A stretch of DNA of 64,000 nt from Lepus europaeus. Its lineage: Eukaryota; Chordata; Mammalia; Lagomorpha; Leporidae. The stretch is from the NCBI RefSeq assembly GCF_033115175.1, contig NC_084836.1, positions 68,619,297-68,683,296 of the forward strand. Reading direction: 5' to 3'. Below, piece after piece: positions 22,597 to 34,018 of this stretch (its first letter is position 1; each line of letters starts with the position of its first letter). The notes beneath the pieces are model-generated. The model ran no database searches. It worked only from the letters and a program-made list of their open reading frames with translations, and was not told where the DNA came from. Both the position numbers and the translations under genes were made by a program.

Positions 22597-22850
22597 GGAC
22601 TGGTGCTGTGGTGTTGTGGGTAAAGCCGCTGCCTGCAGCACCAGCATCCCATATGGGTGCTGGTTCGAGTCCCAGCTGCTCCACTTCCGATTCAGCTCTC
22701 TGCTGTGGTCTGGGAAAGCAGTAGAAGATAGCCCAAGTGCCTGGGCCCTGCACCCGCGTGGGAGACCCAGAAGATACTCCTGGCTCCTGGCTTTGGATCG
22801 GCGCAGCTGCGGCCATTGCAGCCACTTGGGGGAGTGAACCAGCAGATGGT
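22597..22850 (+). repeat. C-SINE type A, 3' truncated
   Basis: GGGACTGGTGCTGTGGTGTTG head to GAACCAGCAGATGG, ending before the (CT)n and tail, which is unusual because SINE truncation normally removes the 5' end. Confidence 0.88.
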
Positions 22851-23189
22851 ATTTGAGATCTGGTCTACTCACCATGCTGTATCAAACACCAGACACTACT
22901 GCATGTGTATCTCAGATAATTCATTGACTCAGGAAATACAGCAGTGACTTGAAACCTAAAGATCCCTCCATGTAGGATCTGCCCTAACTCCATGACTTCC
23001 CCACAAGGGATGTGGGCTTCCCAAACCGTGTATTAACCACTGCACCCAATGCTAATTCCTAAAGTCACCTTTAGTGGTCTAATGGGCAAACATCATGAAT
23101 GAACAGTTCCAGGAATTAGCACCACGTAAAAACTGCACATCCAAGTTCAGAAGAGAACAGTAAGAGCACCCCAGATATCTCCGGAGCCC

Positions 23190-23620
23190 CCCTCGGCCAC
23201 CAACTCCGCTCTACTCCTCCAGAGATAACTGCTCTCCTGACTCCCAACACCATAGGCAAGTTTGCCTCTTTCCCAAGTTTATATGTAAGTGGTATAATAG
23301 GCATTATGTTCCTGTTCGCATCTCTCACTCACTGATGGGTGCAGAATTTCCTGAACGTGTGTGCTATGTAGCTCTCTTGTGTGCACCGCTGTGTGTTACC
23401 ACTGCATTGCCCGGATGTGCCACGGTTCCTCTATCCGTTCTGCTTCATTTTAGGGCTACTTTGAGCACTGCCGCTATAAACATTCTTGAATGTGTCTTAT
23501 CGTGCATATATGAATGAATTTCTGTTAGGTCTGAGGTAGGAATGGCATTAGTGAGTCGGAGCATATGTTCTGTTTGAGTAGATCTTGCCAAACGCCTTTG
23601 ACTTGTGACAAAGATATCAC
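23190..23620 (-). mobile_element. L1 LINE 3' UTR fragment
   Basis: Reverse-orientation L1 3' landmarks: 'AAGTTTATATGTAAGTGGTATAATAGG', 'CACTGCCGCTATAAACATTCTTG', 'TTGCCAAACGCC'. Immediately after it (23630-23755), short sense-strand L1-like sequence ('CTACCTCATACCGCATAGAAAAATTAA') suggests a second rearranged piece. Confidence 0.6.
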
Positions 23621-23761
23621 TGCGGTGCCATACCCTACCTCATACCGCATAGAAAAATTAATTTCAGGAGAATTTCAAATCTAAATGTGATCACAATGCC
23701 AAGTCTTCTATAAGACAGTTCAGGAAAATACACAGAAAATATTTGAGGCTACACTTTACTT

Positions 23762-24050
23762 TTTAATTTTTTAGGATTTACTTTATTTATATTTGAAAAG
23801 CAGAGTGACAGAGAGGAAGAGATCTTACATAAGTTGGTGCCCTCCTCAAAGAGCTGCAACAGCCAGGGCTGTACCAGGCTAAAGTCAGGAGTTAGGAATC
23901 CCATCCAGGTCTCCCCCATGGGTGGCAGGAGGGATCCAGGCACTTGGGCCTTTTTCTACTGTTTTTCCAAATACATTAGCAGAGAGCTGGGTTGGAAGTG
24001 GAGCAGCCGAGACCCCAATGGACATTGCTCTGATATAGAACGTCGAGGTT
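23762..24050 (-). repeat. Old C-SINE
   Basis: TAGGATTTACTTTATTTATATTTGAAAAGCAGAG; head region decayed. Confidence 0.75.
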
Positions 24051-24735
24051 GGGTTCTGGAGGCTTGTAGGAGGACATCCAGGAGCCTGGGAGTCTCCTTC
24101 CACCTTGCTGCACTGCCATCATCAAGGTGGCCTCGGCCTGTGTTCCAAGATGGCGCCCACAACATCCATGTGTGAGAGCAGCAGGACAGCGGAAGGGGAG
24201 GGCAGTGTCCGCCCACTCTCGGTAGAGACAACCTAGGAGCTGCACAGGTCACTTCTTCTCTCCACAGTCCGCAGATCAGAACTTAGACATGTAGTCCCCA
24301 GAATTGCCGGGGAGAATGAAAAGCATCATCTTATTCCAGAAGACCCGGTGTCCAAGCACAGGAAAGGGGAACACTATGCTGGGGACCCTGCCACCCCATC
24401 CTTAAAGGTGCAGCTGAAATGCCACCACCATCGGCAGCTCTCCTGATGCCCACGGACCAGAAGGACTGAATCCCAGCACCCCTCCACCTTCCCTGCCTGT
24501 TGGGAACCACGGTCCCTGGGGTGTGCTCACAGCCCTTTGCCCCACTTGGCTTCTTCTGTCAGTTCCACCTGCGCGGCTTATCCGTGTTCGATTCTGAATC
24601 AAGTCTCATGTTGAAAACTGGTAAAAAACCAGGAGAGAGTCTAGCATTTGTTCTGCATTTCCTATGGGAACTATAGATACAGATACCAAAGAGCTAATAA
24701 GAAGCTTCTCGGTGTGGAAAACTTCCAACTGAAAA
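24051..24735. other. Non-repetitive stretch with a YY1 site
   Basis: Moderately GC-rich. Contains TCCAAGATGGCGCCCAC (24144-24160), the same 17 bases as the SCN8A promoter YY1 region. No exon recognised. Confidence 0.4.
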
Positions 24736-25165
24736 CTACAGGTGGGCATCGTGGCCCAGTAGGTTAAGCGGCTGCTTGGGATGTGTCGCAGTGCGTACTT
24801 CAAGTCCTGGCTACTCTGTTTGTGATCCACCTTCCAGCTACTGTGCCTGGGAGGCAGCAGGTTAAAGCCCTGGCCTGAAGTGCCGGCATTGCACATGGGC
24901 GCTGGTTCTAGTCCTGGCTGCTCCACTTCCGATCCAGCTCTCTGCTGTGGCCTGGGAAAGCAGTAGAAGATGGCCTAAGTGCTTGGGCCCCTGCACCCAC
25001 GTGGGAGATCTAGAAGAAGCTCCTGGCTCCTGGCTTCAGATCAGCCCAGCTCTGGCCGTTGCAGTCATTTGGGGAGTGAACCAGCGGAATGGAAGATCTC
25101 TCTGGCTCTACCTTTCTCTGTAACTCTGTCTTTCAAATAAATAAATAATTATTTAAAAAAAAAAA
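24736..25165 (+). repeat. Two fused C-SINE copies
   Basis: An older 5' piece (GTGGGCATCGTGGCCCAG, 24736-24860) joins a younger copy lacking its first bases (GTTAAAGCCCTGGCCTGAAG ... AAATAAATAAATAAT, 24861-25165). Confidence 0.8.
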
Positions 25166-25169
25166 AAAA

Positions 25170-25462
25170 AGATACTGCTTGGGACTCTTGCGACCTGTAT
25201 CAGAGTGTCTGTGTTCAAGTCCCAGCTCCACTACTGATTCCAGCTTCCTGCTAATGCAGACCCTGGGAGGCAACAGCGATGGCTCGAGTGACTGGGTCCC
25301 TGCAACCTTCATGGGAGACCCAGACTGAATTCCAGAGTGAGTTCCAGACTTTGATCTGGTCCAGTCTGGCTCTTGCAGCCATTTGAGGAGTGAACCAGTA
25401 GATGGGAGCTCTCTCATTGTCTTTTTCCTTGTGTCTCCCAAGTAAGTAAGTAAATAAATTGT
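25170..25462 (+). repeat. Old C-SINE, head missing
   Basis: CTTGCGACCTGTATCAGAGTGTC body to AAGTAAGTAAGTAAATAAAT tail. It is probably the displaced 3' part of the 24736 copy. Confidence 0.75.
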
Positions 25463-25482
25463 TTTAAAAATTTAAGAAGTAG

Positions 25483-26160
25483 GGGCTGGCACTATGGTGT
25501 AGCGGGCTAAGCCTCTGCCAGCAGTGCTGGCATCCCATATGGACGTTGGTTCTAGTCCCGGCTGCTTCACTTTTTTTTTTTTTTTTTGACAGGCAGAGTG
25601 GACAGTGAGAGAGAGAGAGAGACAAAGAGAAAGGTCTTCCTTTTGCCATTGGTTCACCCTCCAATGGCCGCCACAGCCGGTGGCCGGCGCACCACATTGA
25701 TCTGAAGCCAGGAGCCAGGTGCTTATCCTGATCTCCCATGGGGTGCAGGGCCCAAGCACTTGGGCCATTCTCCACTGCCTTTCCAGGCCATAGCAGAGAG
25801 CTGGCCTGGAAGAGGGGCAACCGGGACAGAATCCGGCACCTCGACAGGGACTAGAACCCGGTAGGCCAGCGCCACTAGGCGGAGGATTAGCCTGTTGAGC
25901 CACGGCACCGGCCTGCTTCACTTCTGATCCAGCTCTCTGCCATAGCCTGGGAAAGCAGTGGAAGATGGCCCAAGTGCTTGGGCCCCTGCACCTGCATGGG
26001 AGATCTGGAAGAAGCTCCTGGCTCCTGGCTTCAGTTTGGCTCAGCTCCAGCCATTGCAGCCACTTGGGGAGTGAACCAGCGGAAGGAGGACTTCTCTCTG
26101 TGTCTCTCCCCCTCTCTGTCTGTAACTATCTCTCAAATAAATAAATAAAAATATTTTTAA
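25483..26160 (+). repeat. C-SINE type A, host of reversed type B copy
   Basis: The head (GGGGCTGGCACTATGGTGTAG) and body are split at the CTGCTTCACTT site; the body resumes at 25913 and ends in AAATAAATAAATAAAAAT. Confidence 0.9.
25573..25912 (-). repeat. C-SINE type B nested in type A
   Basis: Poly(T)-GACAGGCAGAGTGG to GCCACGGCACCGGC. Flanks CTGCTTCACTT duplicated (25562-25572, 25913-25923). Confidence 0.93.
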
Positions 26161-26476
26161 AAATTAAAGAAACAAAAGAAAGATAGAATTAAAATATCAC
26201 CATTTAGTAGCACCTAAATTGAGCATGACATTTGCTATCCACCAAGGAGAGACAATCATATATTTTATGCCAATATGGAAGAAGTCCTGTCTACCCACCC
26301 CAACCAAATATAAACTTAAAAGAAATGTAGGGGTGGAGGAATGTTTGAAACACCAGCACAGGTATGCACTCGCATTCTGATAGAATAAATGGCTGGTTTC
26401 CTCAACTTACAAATTGTAAGGAAAAAGAGAGGCAGAGAGAGAAAGTGAAAGAAGCAATAGCTTAAAGGAAACTTGA

Positions 26477-26812
26477 GGGGCCGGTGCTGTGGCATAGCGG
26501 GTAAAGCCGCTGCCTGCAGTGCCGGCATCCCATATGGGCGCCGGTTTGAGTCCAGCTGTTCCATTTCCCATCCAGCTCTCTGCTATGGCCTGGGAAAGCA
26601 GTAGAAGACGGCCCAAGTCCTTGGGTCCCTGCACCCGCGTAGGAGATCCAGAAGAAGCTCCTGGCTCCTGGCTTCGGATCGGCACAGCTCTGGTCGTTGA
26701 GGCCAATTGGGGAGGGAACCAGCAGATGGAAGACCTCTCTCTCTCCCTCTGTGTGTGTGTGTGTGTGTGTAACTCTGACTTTCAAATAAAATAAATAAAT
26801 CTTTAAAAAAAA
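26477..26812 (+). repeat. C-SINE type A with perfect duplication
   Basis: GGGGCCGGTGCTGTGGC head. Flanks AAAGGAAACTTGA at 26464-26476 and 26813-26825. Contains a (GT)n in its 3' part. Confidence 0.94.
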
Positions 26813-26825
26813 AAAGGAAACTTGA

Positions 26826-27156
26826 AAGACATAAACTCATTGCAATACTTGGACTTTGTTTAGATCTTGATTTGAGTAAACTGTAAAAACAAACATAAGC
26901 CTGAGCCGAGCGAGTACTTGATATTAAGCAACTGTTGTTAATTTTTTGTAAATAATAATGATATTATGTTTATATGCCCTTAGCTTTTGGACATCCATGT
27001 AGAAATAGTTACAGATGAAATTATTTAAAACCATGGTGGTGATGTCATAGAGAGATTAAAAAATGAGTGGATGATTGTGCTTGGTTGATGGGTCCCCTGG
27101 TTTCATTATATATTTTCTCTACCTTTGTGTATATTTGAAATGTTTCATAATTTTTT
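26826..27156. other. AT-rich intergenic stretch
   Basis: Sequence near 27060-27150 resembles an old L1 3' end (TTTGTGTATATTTGAAATGTTTCATAA). Nothing else seen. Confidence 0.4.
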
Positions 27157-27420
27157 TAAAATTTTGAGAGGCACAGAGAGAGCGAGAGCGAGAGCGAGAG
27201 AGAGAGAGAGATGCCATCTGTTGGTTCACTCCCCAAGTGCCTGCACAGCAGGACCTAGGCTAGCCTAGGCTAGCTGCAAACATTAGGTCTCCCCAGTGGG
27301 TGGCAGGAATCCAGCTCCTTGGGCCGTCACCAGCTGTCTCCCAGAGTGTGCATTAGCAGGAAGCTGGAATAAGCAGCCAAGGCTGGGACTTCCCCAACCA
27401 CTAGGACAAACACTCGCCCC
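27157..27420 (-). repeat. Old C-SINE
   Basis: GAGAGGCACAGAGAGAGCGAGAGCG to ACAAACACTCGCCCC. Confidence 0.78.
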
Positions 27421-27433
27421 TCATGATATGTTT

Positions 27434-27749
27434 TTTAAAAAGATTTTATTTATTTATTTATTTGAGAGGCAGAGTTACAGACAGAAAGGTCTTCCATCCG
27501 CTGGTTCACTCCCTAGATGGCCACAATGGCTGGAGCTGAGCCCATCCGAAGCCAGGAGCCAGGCTCTTCTTCCAGATCTCCCATTCAGGTGCAGGGGCCC
27601 AAGCACTTGGGTCATCTTCTACTGCTTTCCCAGGCCATAGCCGAGAGCAGGATTGGGAGAGGAGTAGCTGGGTTGTGAACCTTTGCCCATATGGGATGCC
27701 GGCACCACAGGCAGAGGCTTACCCTACTGCACCATAGCGCCAGCCCCCA
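27434..27749 (-). repeat. C-SINE type A
   Basis: AAAGATTTTATTTATTTATTTATTTGAGAGGCAG to a CACCATAGCGCCAGCCCC head. Confidence 0.92.
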
Positions 27750-27925
27750 GGAGCCCACTCTTAGGAGAACTAATCCTGTCCCAAGACAATAGCATTGATC
27801 GCTCCTAAGGGCAGAGTTCTGGAGACCTGATCATCCCTCGAAGTTCCCATCTCTCAACACTGTTGCACCGGGAATTCAGTTTGCAACGCATGAATTCTGG
27901 GGAGCACATCCAGACCATATCAGGG
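27738..27925 (-). mobile_element. MaLR LTR fragment
   Basis: Resembles the reverse complement of mammalian MaLR (MST/MLT1-type) LTRs: 'CCCATCTCTCAACACTGTTGCA...GGGAATTCAGTTTGCAACGCATGAATTCTGGGG', then 'CAGACCATATCAG'. Old and truncated. Confidence 0.6.
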
Positions 27926-28259
27926 GGCCATCTGGATTCTTTCTCAGAGAGCCTCAGGTTGGGTGGGACAAGAACAGACTCTACAAATGAAAGGATGTAG
28001 GGTGGGAGCTAGAATCTGCACCACACCGGCTCACGTGAACACATGTTCACTCACAGTAAGAGAGATGTGTGCAAATCAGGCTTGTGCAAATCAGTTAGGA
28101 GCATGTGACAAGCCAGGCAGCAGAGAGAGAGAGGCTGGGCCCCAAGGGCCTCTCCTTGGGACCCGATCGATGAAGCCTCCACCCTCTTAGCACCACCAGC
28201 CCTAGACTTTGGGGTTTAAAGATCAGCGTGGGTTCAGAGCCAAGCCCTGATCAAACCAT

Positions 28260-28500
28260 GGGGCCGGCATTGTGGCACAGCATCCATGTGGGCATTGCCT
28301 CAAGTCCCGGCTTGGGCCCCCACTGCTCCTGTGAGAGACCCTGATGGAGTTCCAGGCTCCTGGCCATGACCTGAACCAGTCTCAACTCTTGTAGCCATTG
28401 AAGAGTGAACCAGTAGGTGAAAGATCTCTCCCTCTCTCTCTCTCTGTCAATATGCCTGTTGAGTAAATCAATAAATCTTAAAAAAAAAAAAAAAAAAAAA
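28260..28500 (+). repeat. C-SINE, internally deleted
   Basis: GGGGCCGGCATTGTGGCACAGC head joins CTCAAGTCCCGGC directly and lacks the mid-body; AATCAATAAATC plus 20 A tail. Confidence 0.85.
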
Positions 28501-29571
28501 GCCTGTAGCATCTCCATAGAGAGGCGAGGTCTCCTTGCTCCTGCATGCGGTGTGAGCTTGGAACCCAGCATTCAGGAGGGCCTGCAACTCACTCTGCTGG
28601 AGTACTGACCACGTAAGAAAGTGCAGAGACCAGCTGGAACAGTCCTGAACCTCTGGGAAGAGAGGGCCCCCAAAGCCCCACTTTCCAGCTCACCCCCCCG
28701 AAGCCACCAGCTGAGTGAGCAAAGCTAGCTTAGGCCCTTCGGATCCCCGCTGGCCCCAAGTGACCCCAGTGGGTGCCAAACCAGACAGAGGGCCCTGCCC
28801 AAGTCACCGTCTCTCAGAATCCCCTGGTAGAATAAGATGGTGCCACCGTGTTCCCTTCCGGGGTGGCCGACACCGGGGTAGGCTGGGAGATGAACCCGGG
28901 CTGGCTGACCCCAGAGCTCAGGTCACTCAGATGACCTCAGCAGCCATACAAGAAAGACAAGCAGCCCACCTGTCCTCGCAGAACCCCTGAGCAGGTCCAC
29001 ACTCCCAGGCAATGTTTGCAGCAGCTGCTGTGGGAACCCGACTACAGCGCAGCGGGGGGGGGGGGGGGGGCCTCTGATGGATGCTGGGGGTGGAACACGT
29101 GACACTATAAAAATCCAATGTCACAATGAGGGCGAATCCTGGCCCAAAAGGCTCCCACGCTCACTCCCAACAAACAACCCGCCGGACAGAACAGAGGCAA
29201 GCTGCGGAATGCAAGGGTCCTGCAGGTGCCTGCGTGCCCAGGGAGACGCTGATGAGCCGGGGAAGCGGAAGTCCAGTCTCAGCCCTTCCGATGTCCTACC
29301 GCGCAACCCTGGGGAAGCTACAGAGCCTCTGAGACGGCCCTCAGCCTTTTCACGGCTGGAGCTGGAATGTTTCTCTTTCAGTGCTGCTGTGAGGAATAGC
29401 ACACCCTGTGTGACATGCTGGTTGGCCCGGAGCAGGATCTCTGTAAACATTCGCTTCCCCTGTGCCCCACTCAGGGATTCAGAGCTGCATTTAGCTCTTT
29501 TCAGGCCCTACACGTCTCGGGGTTTCTCATCATTTAGCATCCGTCATGATTTATAAAAGGAAATAAGGCAG
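28501..29571. other. Non-repetitive stretch with a 17-G run
   Basis: Mixed-GC single-copy DNA, with a homopolymer G tract at 29054-29070. No exon or named repeat recognised. Confidence 0.5.
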
Positions 29572-29895
29572 AGGGGAGGTGTTGAGGCACTGCGGGTTAA
29601 GCTGCCATCTGCCGTGCCGGCATCTCATATGGGTGCCAGGTCGAGTCCCGGCTGCTCCACTTCTGATCCAGTTCCCTGCCAACGCACCTGGGAAGGCAGT
29701 GGGAAATGGCCCATGTGTTTGGGTCCCGGCACCCATGTAGGATACCTGGAAGAGGTTCTTGGCTCCTGGTTATGGTCTGGTGCCGCTCTGGCCATTGCAG
29801 CCATTTGGGGAGTGAACGGGTGGATGGAAGATCTCTCCCTCTCTCTCTAACTTGCCATTCAAATGAATAAGTAAATCTTTTTTTAAAAAATAAAA
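29572..29895 (+). repeat. C-SINE type A
   Basis: GGGGAGGTGTTGAGGCACTGCGGG head to AAATGAATAAGTAAATC tail. Confidence 0.9.
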
Positions 29896-30561
29896 GAAAG
29901 TAAGGAGAAGGGGGAGTGAGAGGGAAGATGAAATCCGAATGGTACCCCTATTTTGCAGCTAACCGAGGCAACTCAGCACCCACTGCCCATGAGGAGCTGG
30001 GGCCAGGCCTTCCGCCTGCTCCGCCGCCTTTGGAGAGAGCAGGATGGCAGGGGGCTGCTGCAGGGCCCGCAGATCAGTCACAGGCATGTTCCTGGGGCTT
30101 GGTCCCTGCAGGCCGCCCACTCCGCACGGCTTCAGTGGTGACATCCACGCTCTGATAGCCATGTTCGTCTGTTTGTCCTGCCTGCCTGCGTGGAGTTATG
30201 GAGACCCCTGGGGAGAGAGAACAGGTTGGGGGACTCCCAAAGTTCAGCCGAGGGCTTCGGGCTCCTGATGCTGCAGTTAATAAGAAATGATTGCTGGGAC
30301 TGCCACCATCTGCCACCAGCAGGAAGGAGGAAGAGACCTGGGGGCCCATTCACACTCGGTCTAGTTAAGGGCAAGAACCTCCACCACTTCCACTAACACA
30401 TCCCTGGCCAGGCCTAGACGGCAGACAGAGCCCACTCCATAGCCACGCTGAGCTACAAACAGGCTGGGAGCCGTGGAGTGCCCTGGGTGACACCAGCTGC
30501 AATTTGGGTGGGTGCAGGGTCTTAGTCCACCCGTACAGGATGGACTGGGTCCAAGGAAAGG
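29896..30561. other. Intergenic stretch without recognised features
   Basis: Single-copy, GC-moderate DNA adjoining the minus-strand LTR. No gene recognised. Confidence 0.45.
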
Positions 30562-31062
30562 TGAGTGCGCCGCTCGCCCGTTCCCCAGCCTCCCAATCCC
30601 GGAGACAGTCAGATGCAGCGGGGAGCCAAGTCTAGTAGCAAGAACTCCTTTACTTTGTGCGGAACAATACCTTTTATAGCACAAAACTGCAGAGTCATTG
30701 GGGCAGGGCTAAGGACCAACCAATCACTTAAAAAATCACCTTACGGGGGGATTTCTATAGGACTAGCCATATGTCTATACACTTGTTACTAGTTTTGTTA
30801 CCTCCCCTGATGTTGCGCAGCCAATTAGTGTCAGTGGTAAACAACTTTGGATTCTGCCCATCTTACTTCCTCTGGGCGCCATCTTACTCGGCTCCGCGCA
30901 GCTCCGTTCCACGCAGCTCGGGCGGGGGCACCCGGAGGCAGCTGCACACATGGAGCCCCCAGGGCTGGCCTGGCCATGCCATGGCCGCGCTCATGCCCCA
31001 CAGGTTGGGGCAGGAGACACACACTGGGGGACACCTAGCAGTCCCCACCTCCCCACTTCACC
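30562..31062 (-). mobile_element. Probable solo LTR, minus strand (boundaries approximate)
   Basis: On the minus strand a CpG-rich U3 with a YY1-type site (30874-30885) and two CCAAT-type boxes is followed by CTATAAAAGG (30670-30679). About 20 bp further comes AGTAAAGGAGTTC (AGTAAA 30649-30654, a variant of AATAAA), and then a U5-like stretch ending GCGCACTCA. The layout is that of an ERVK/IAP-like LTR with a short R. I could not find target-site duplications or a certain 5' edge, and a non-viral promoter is the alternative. Confidence 0.5.
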
Positions 31063-31339
31063 CCTGCTGGTTCAACAGTAACCCTACAGTATAAATATGC
31101 AAATATTTGCTTGAAAAAATAAACAACAGCAAAGTCATCACTGCAGGGCAGAGAGCAAGGAGGTGTTCGAACCATAATAAAAGGATGTGGAAGAGAAACA
31201 GGAAGTAAATTGAGAGGGCTCTCGGTGGCTGAAGCTGGAGAAATTTGAGCAATAAAGTATTGTGATACAGGATTGCAACCCGAAATACAGAATAGGAATA
31301 AATCTATTGGTCTGAATTATCGATTCCGCAAACAGATGG

Positions 31340-31690
31340 GGAGTGTACGGGTCAGCCTCCTGTTACTAAAACAGATGCCCGAGAGAAACTTTTTAGGAAG
31401 GAAAGAGGTTTGCTGTGGCTCCTGGTCCTGGAGTCTCACACTGCACCGTCAGACGAGGCGGAGGATGGTGTGTGTAGTGGCAGGCCAGGGAGCAGAGAGC
31501 GGCCTCTGGAATTCTGTGGCGTGGGCTCCACCCCCATCGAATGGGTCCCATCCAACCACTCCCCAAAGGCCCCAACTTCAGACGCTGTATCTGAATCCAC
31601 CATCTACGGCCCACCCATCCATCTGGAATTTAGGGACTTAGGGACACATGCTCCCTACCGAAAAATTCCAACTAGTAGTGGATAATCTCC
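31340..31690 (-). mobile_element. MaLR LTR fragment
   Basis: Carries the MaLR landmarks in order: 'CTCCTGTTACTAAAACAGATGCC', 'GAAAGAGGTTTGCTGTGGCTC', 'CCAAAGGCCCCAACTTCAGA'. Diverged and incomplete. Confidence 0.5.
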
Positions 31691-32072
31691 CCCTTAGGAG
31701 GTAAGAGCTTAATCCGTGCCTTCTCTGAGTGTGGGCTGGAATGAGTGACTCAGACCCCAAGAATGTAGGGTAGAGAGGGGGACACGGGGAGACAGTCGAA
31801 CCGAGAGATGGAGGCTCAGGCTGCACAGGCTAGTCATGTGACCACACAGCACGTCCCCAACCCGTGTCTCGTGGTGGGGAAGGGGCCTCACCTCCGAGGC
31901 GCTGCCCTGAAAACCACAACCCCCATTCCAGTCGGGAGGAAAACACCAGAAACACCTCCATGGAGAGACATGCCACGAAATAGCTGGCCAATACCTTCAA
32001 AATGTACCCAGTGTTGTTCGCTTGGTTTCAGCAAATCCACCGTGGTACTGTCAAGGCCTTAACATCAGGGGA

Positions 32073-32413
32073 GGGGCCGGCCCTGTGGCATAGCGGGTAA
32101 AGCCACCACCTGCAGTGCCGGCATCCCATATGGGCGCCGGTTCTAGTCCCGGTTGCTTCACTTCCAATCTAGCTTTCTGCTATGGCCTGGGAAAGCAGTG
32201 GAAGATGGCTCAACTGCTTGGGTCCCTGCACCCACATGGAAGACCCAGAAGAAGCTCCTGGCTCCTGGCTTCAGATCGGCACAGCTCTGGTTGCTGTGGC
32301 CAGTTGGGGAGTGAACCAGTGGATGGAAGACCTGTCTTGCTCTCTTTCTGCCTCTCCTCTCTGTGTGTGACTCTGACTTTCAAATAAATAAATAAATCTT
32401 AAAAAAAAAAAAA
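32073..32413 (+). repeat. C-SINE type A, near consensus
   Basis: GGGGCCGGCCCTGTGGC head, AAATAAATAAATAAATC-poly(A) tail; duplication ATCAGGGGA (32064-32072, 32414-32422). Confidence 0.94.
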
Positions 32414-32499
32414 ATCAGGGGAAACCTGGCAAGGGGACGCCCTGTATCATCTTTAGAACTTTCCTGTAAGTTGAAAGCTATTCCAAAATTCAAAGTTTA

Positions 32500-32930
32500 T
32501 TGCTGTGTGTATATGTATTGTGTATTTATGTGTGTGCATACATATGTGCTGTGTGCACATGTGTGTTTTATGAAAGTGTATATGCTGTATGCATGTATGT
32601 GTTTTGTGTACATGTGTTGTGTGCACAAGTGTGTTGTGGGCACATGTGTGTATTGTGTGCACATGTATGTGTTGTGTATGTGTATGGTGCGTGTGTACGT
32701 GCTTTGTGTTGTGTGCATGTGTTACATGCATGTATTGTGTGGGTTGTGTTGTGTGCACATGTGTGTTGTATGTACGTGAATGTGTGTATATGTATTGCTG
32801 TGGGTGCATGTATTGTTCTTGCATGTATTGTATACATGCATGTGTGTATTGTGTGCATGTATGTGTTGTATGTGTTGTGTGTTCCTGTGTTTATGCACAT
32901 GTGTGTGTTGTGTGTCCACGCATGTGTGGA
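32500..32930. repeat. TG-rich tandem tract
   Basis: About 430 bp of degenerate TGTGTGCACATGTGTGT-like units, an alternating purine-pyrimidine tract. The open frames across it are composition artefacts. Confidence 0.9.
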
Positions 32931-32984
32931 GATGGCTCGGCTCCAACTGAGAACCTTCACATCAGTGACTTTCAAGTTCTGACT

Positions 32985-33275
32985 TGCACACCCCATGCAA
33001 GGGTGGTTAAGGAGTGAGTGGAGATGCCTGCATCCCATTATCAGAGACACAGCCCAGCTCAGCTCCCGACTCCAGCTTCCTGCTATGTCCAGTGGTGACT
33101 CCAGTGCTTTGAGCGCCTGCCCCTCATGTTGGGGAATCACCTTGTGTTCTTAAATGCTGGCTTCAGCCTGGCCCGGCCCCAACCACTGAGGGCATTTGGA
33201 GAGTGAACTAGCAGATGGGAGCTCTCTCTCTCTCTGTGTGTGCATCTCCCTCTGAAATAAACTTTAAAGATTTTA
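32985..33275 (+). repeat. Old C-SINE
   Basis: GTGGAGATGCCTGCATCCCATTATC ... (CT)n(TG)n ... AAATAAACTTTAAAG; head lost. Confidence 0.75.
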
Positions 33276-33346
33276 TAACAGTGAAATACTGTTTGTCTTT
33301 TGACCCAATAATCATATGTAGATGTGTACTTCAGAAAGTTCCAGAA

Positions 33347-33661
33347 GGGTCAGTGTTGTGGCACAGCAGGTTGAGTTGCCACCTGTGATGCCAGCATCCC
33401 ATATCTGATCACCAGTTCGAGTCCAGGCTGCTCCTCTTTGGATCCAGCTCCCTGCTCATGCATCTGGGAAGGCAGTGGAAGATGGCCCAAGCACCTGATC
33501 CCTTGTCACCCACATGGGAGACCTGGATGGCGCTCCAGGCTCCCAGCTTTGACCTGGCCCAGCCCTGGCTGTTTTGGCCATTTGGGGAGTAAATCAGTGT
33601 ATGGAAAATCTCTGTCTCTCTTGCTAGTCCTTTCAAATAAGGAAATCAGTCTTTCAAAAAA
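33347..33661 (+). repeat. C-SINE type A
   Basis: GGGTCAGTGTTGTGGCACAGCAGG head to AAATAAGGAAATCAG tail. Confidence 0.88.
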
Positions 33662-33671
33662 TGTTCTCAAA

Positions 33672-33931
33672 GGGGGCCGGCACTGTGGCATATTCGGTTA
33701 AGCCTCCACCTGCAGTGCTGGCATCCCATATGGGCACTGGTTCAAATTCCAGTCGCTCCACTTCCGATACAGCTCCCTGCGAATGCACCTAGGAAAGCAG
33801 TGGAAGATGGCCCAAGTACTTGGGCCCTTGCACCTGCATGGGAGACCCAGAAGAAGCTCCTGGCTCCTGGCTTCGGATCAGCACAGCTCCAGCTGCCGTG
33901 GCCATTTGGGGAGTGAACTGGAGGATGGAAG

Positions 33932-33968
<37 letters not shown>

Positions 33969-34018
33969 CTGCCTCTCTGTAACTCTGACTTTCAAATAAA
34001 TAAATAAATCTTAAAAGA
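33672..34018 (+). repeat. C-SINE type A
   Basis: GGGGGCCGGCACTGTGGCATATTCGG head to AAATAAATAAATAAATC tail. Confidence 0.93.

Noticed and set aside
32471-33017. Cys/Val/His-rich reading frames across the TG tract
   Set aside because: Direct translation of a dinucleotide-like repeat in every frame; not genes.
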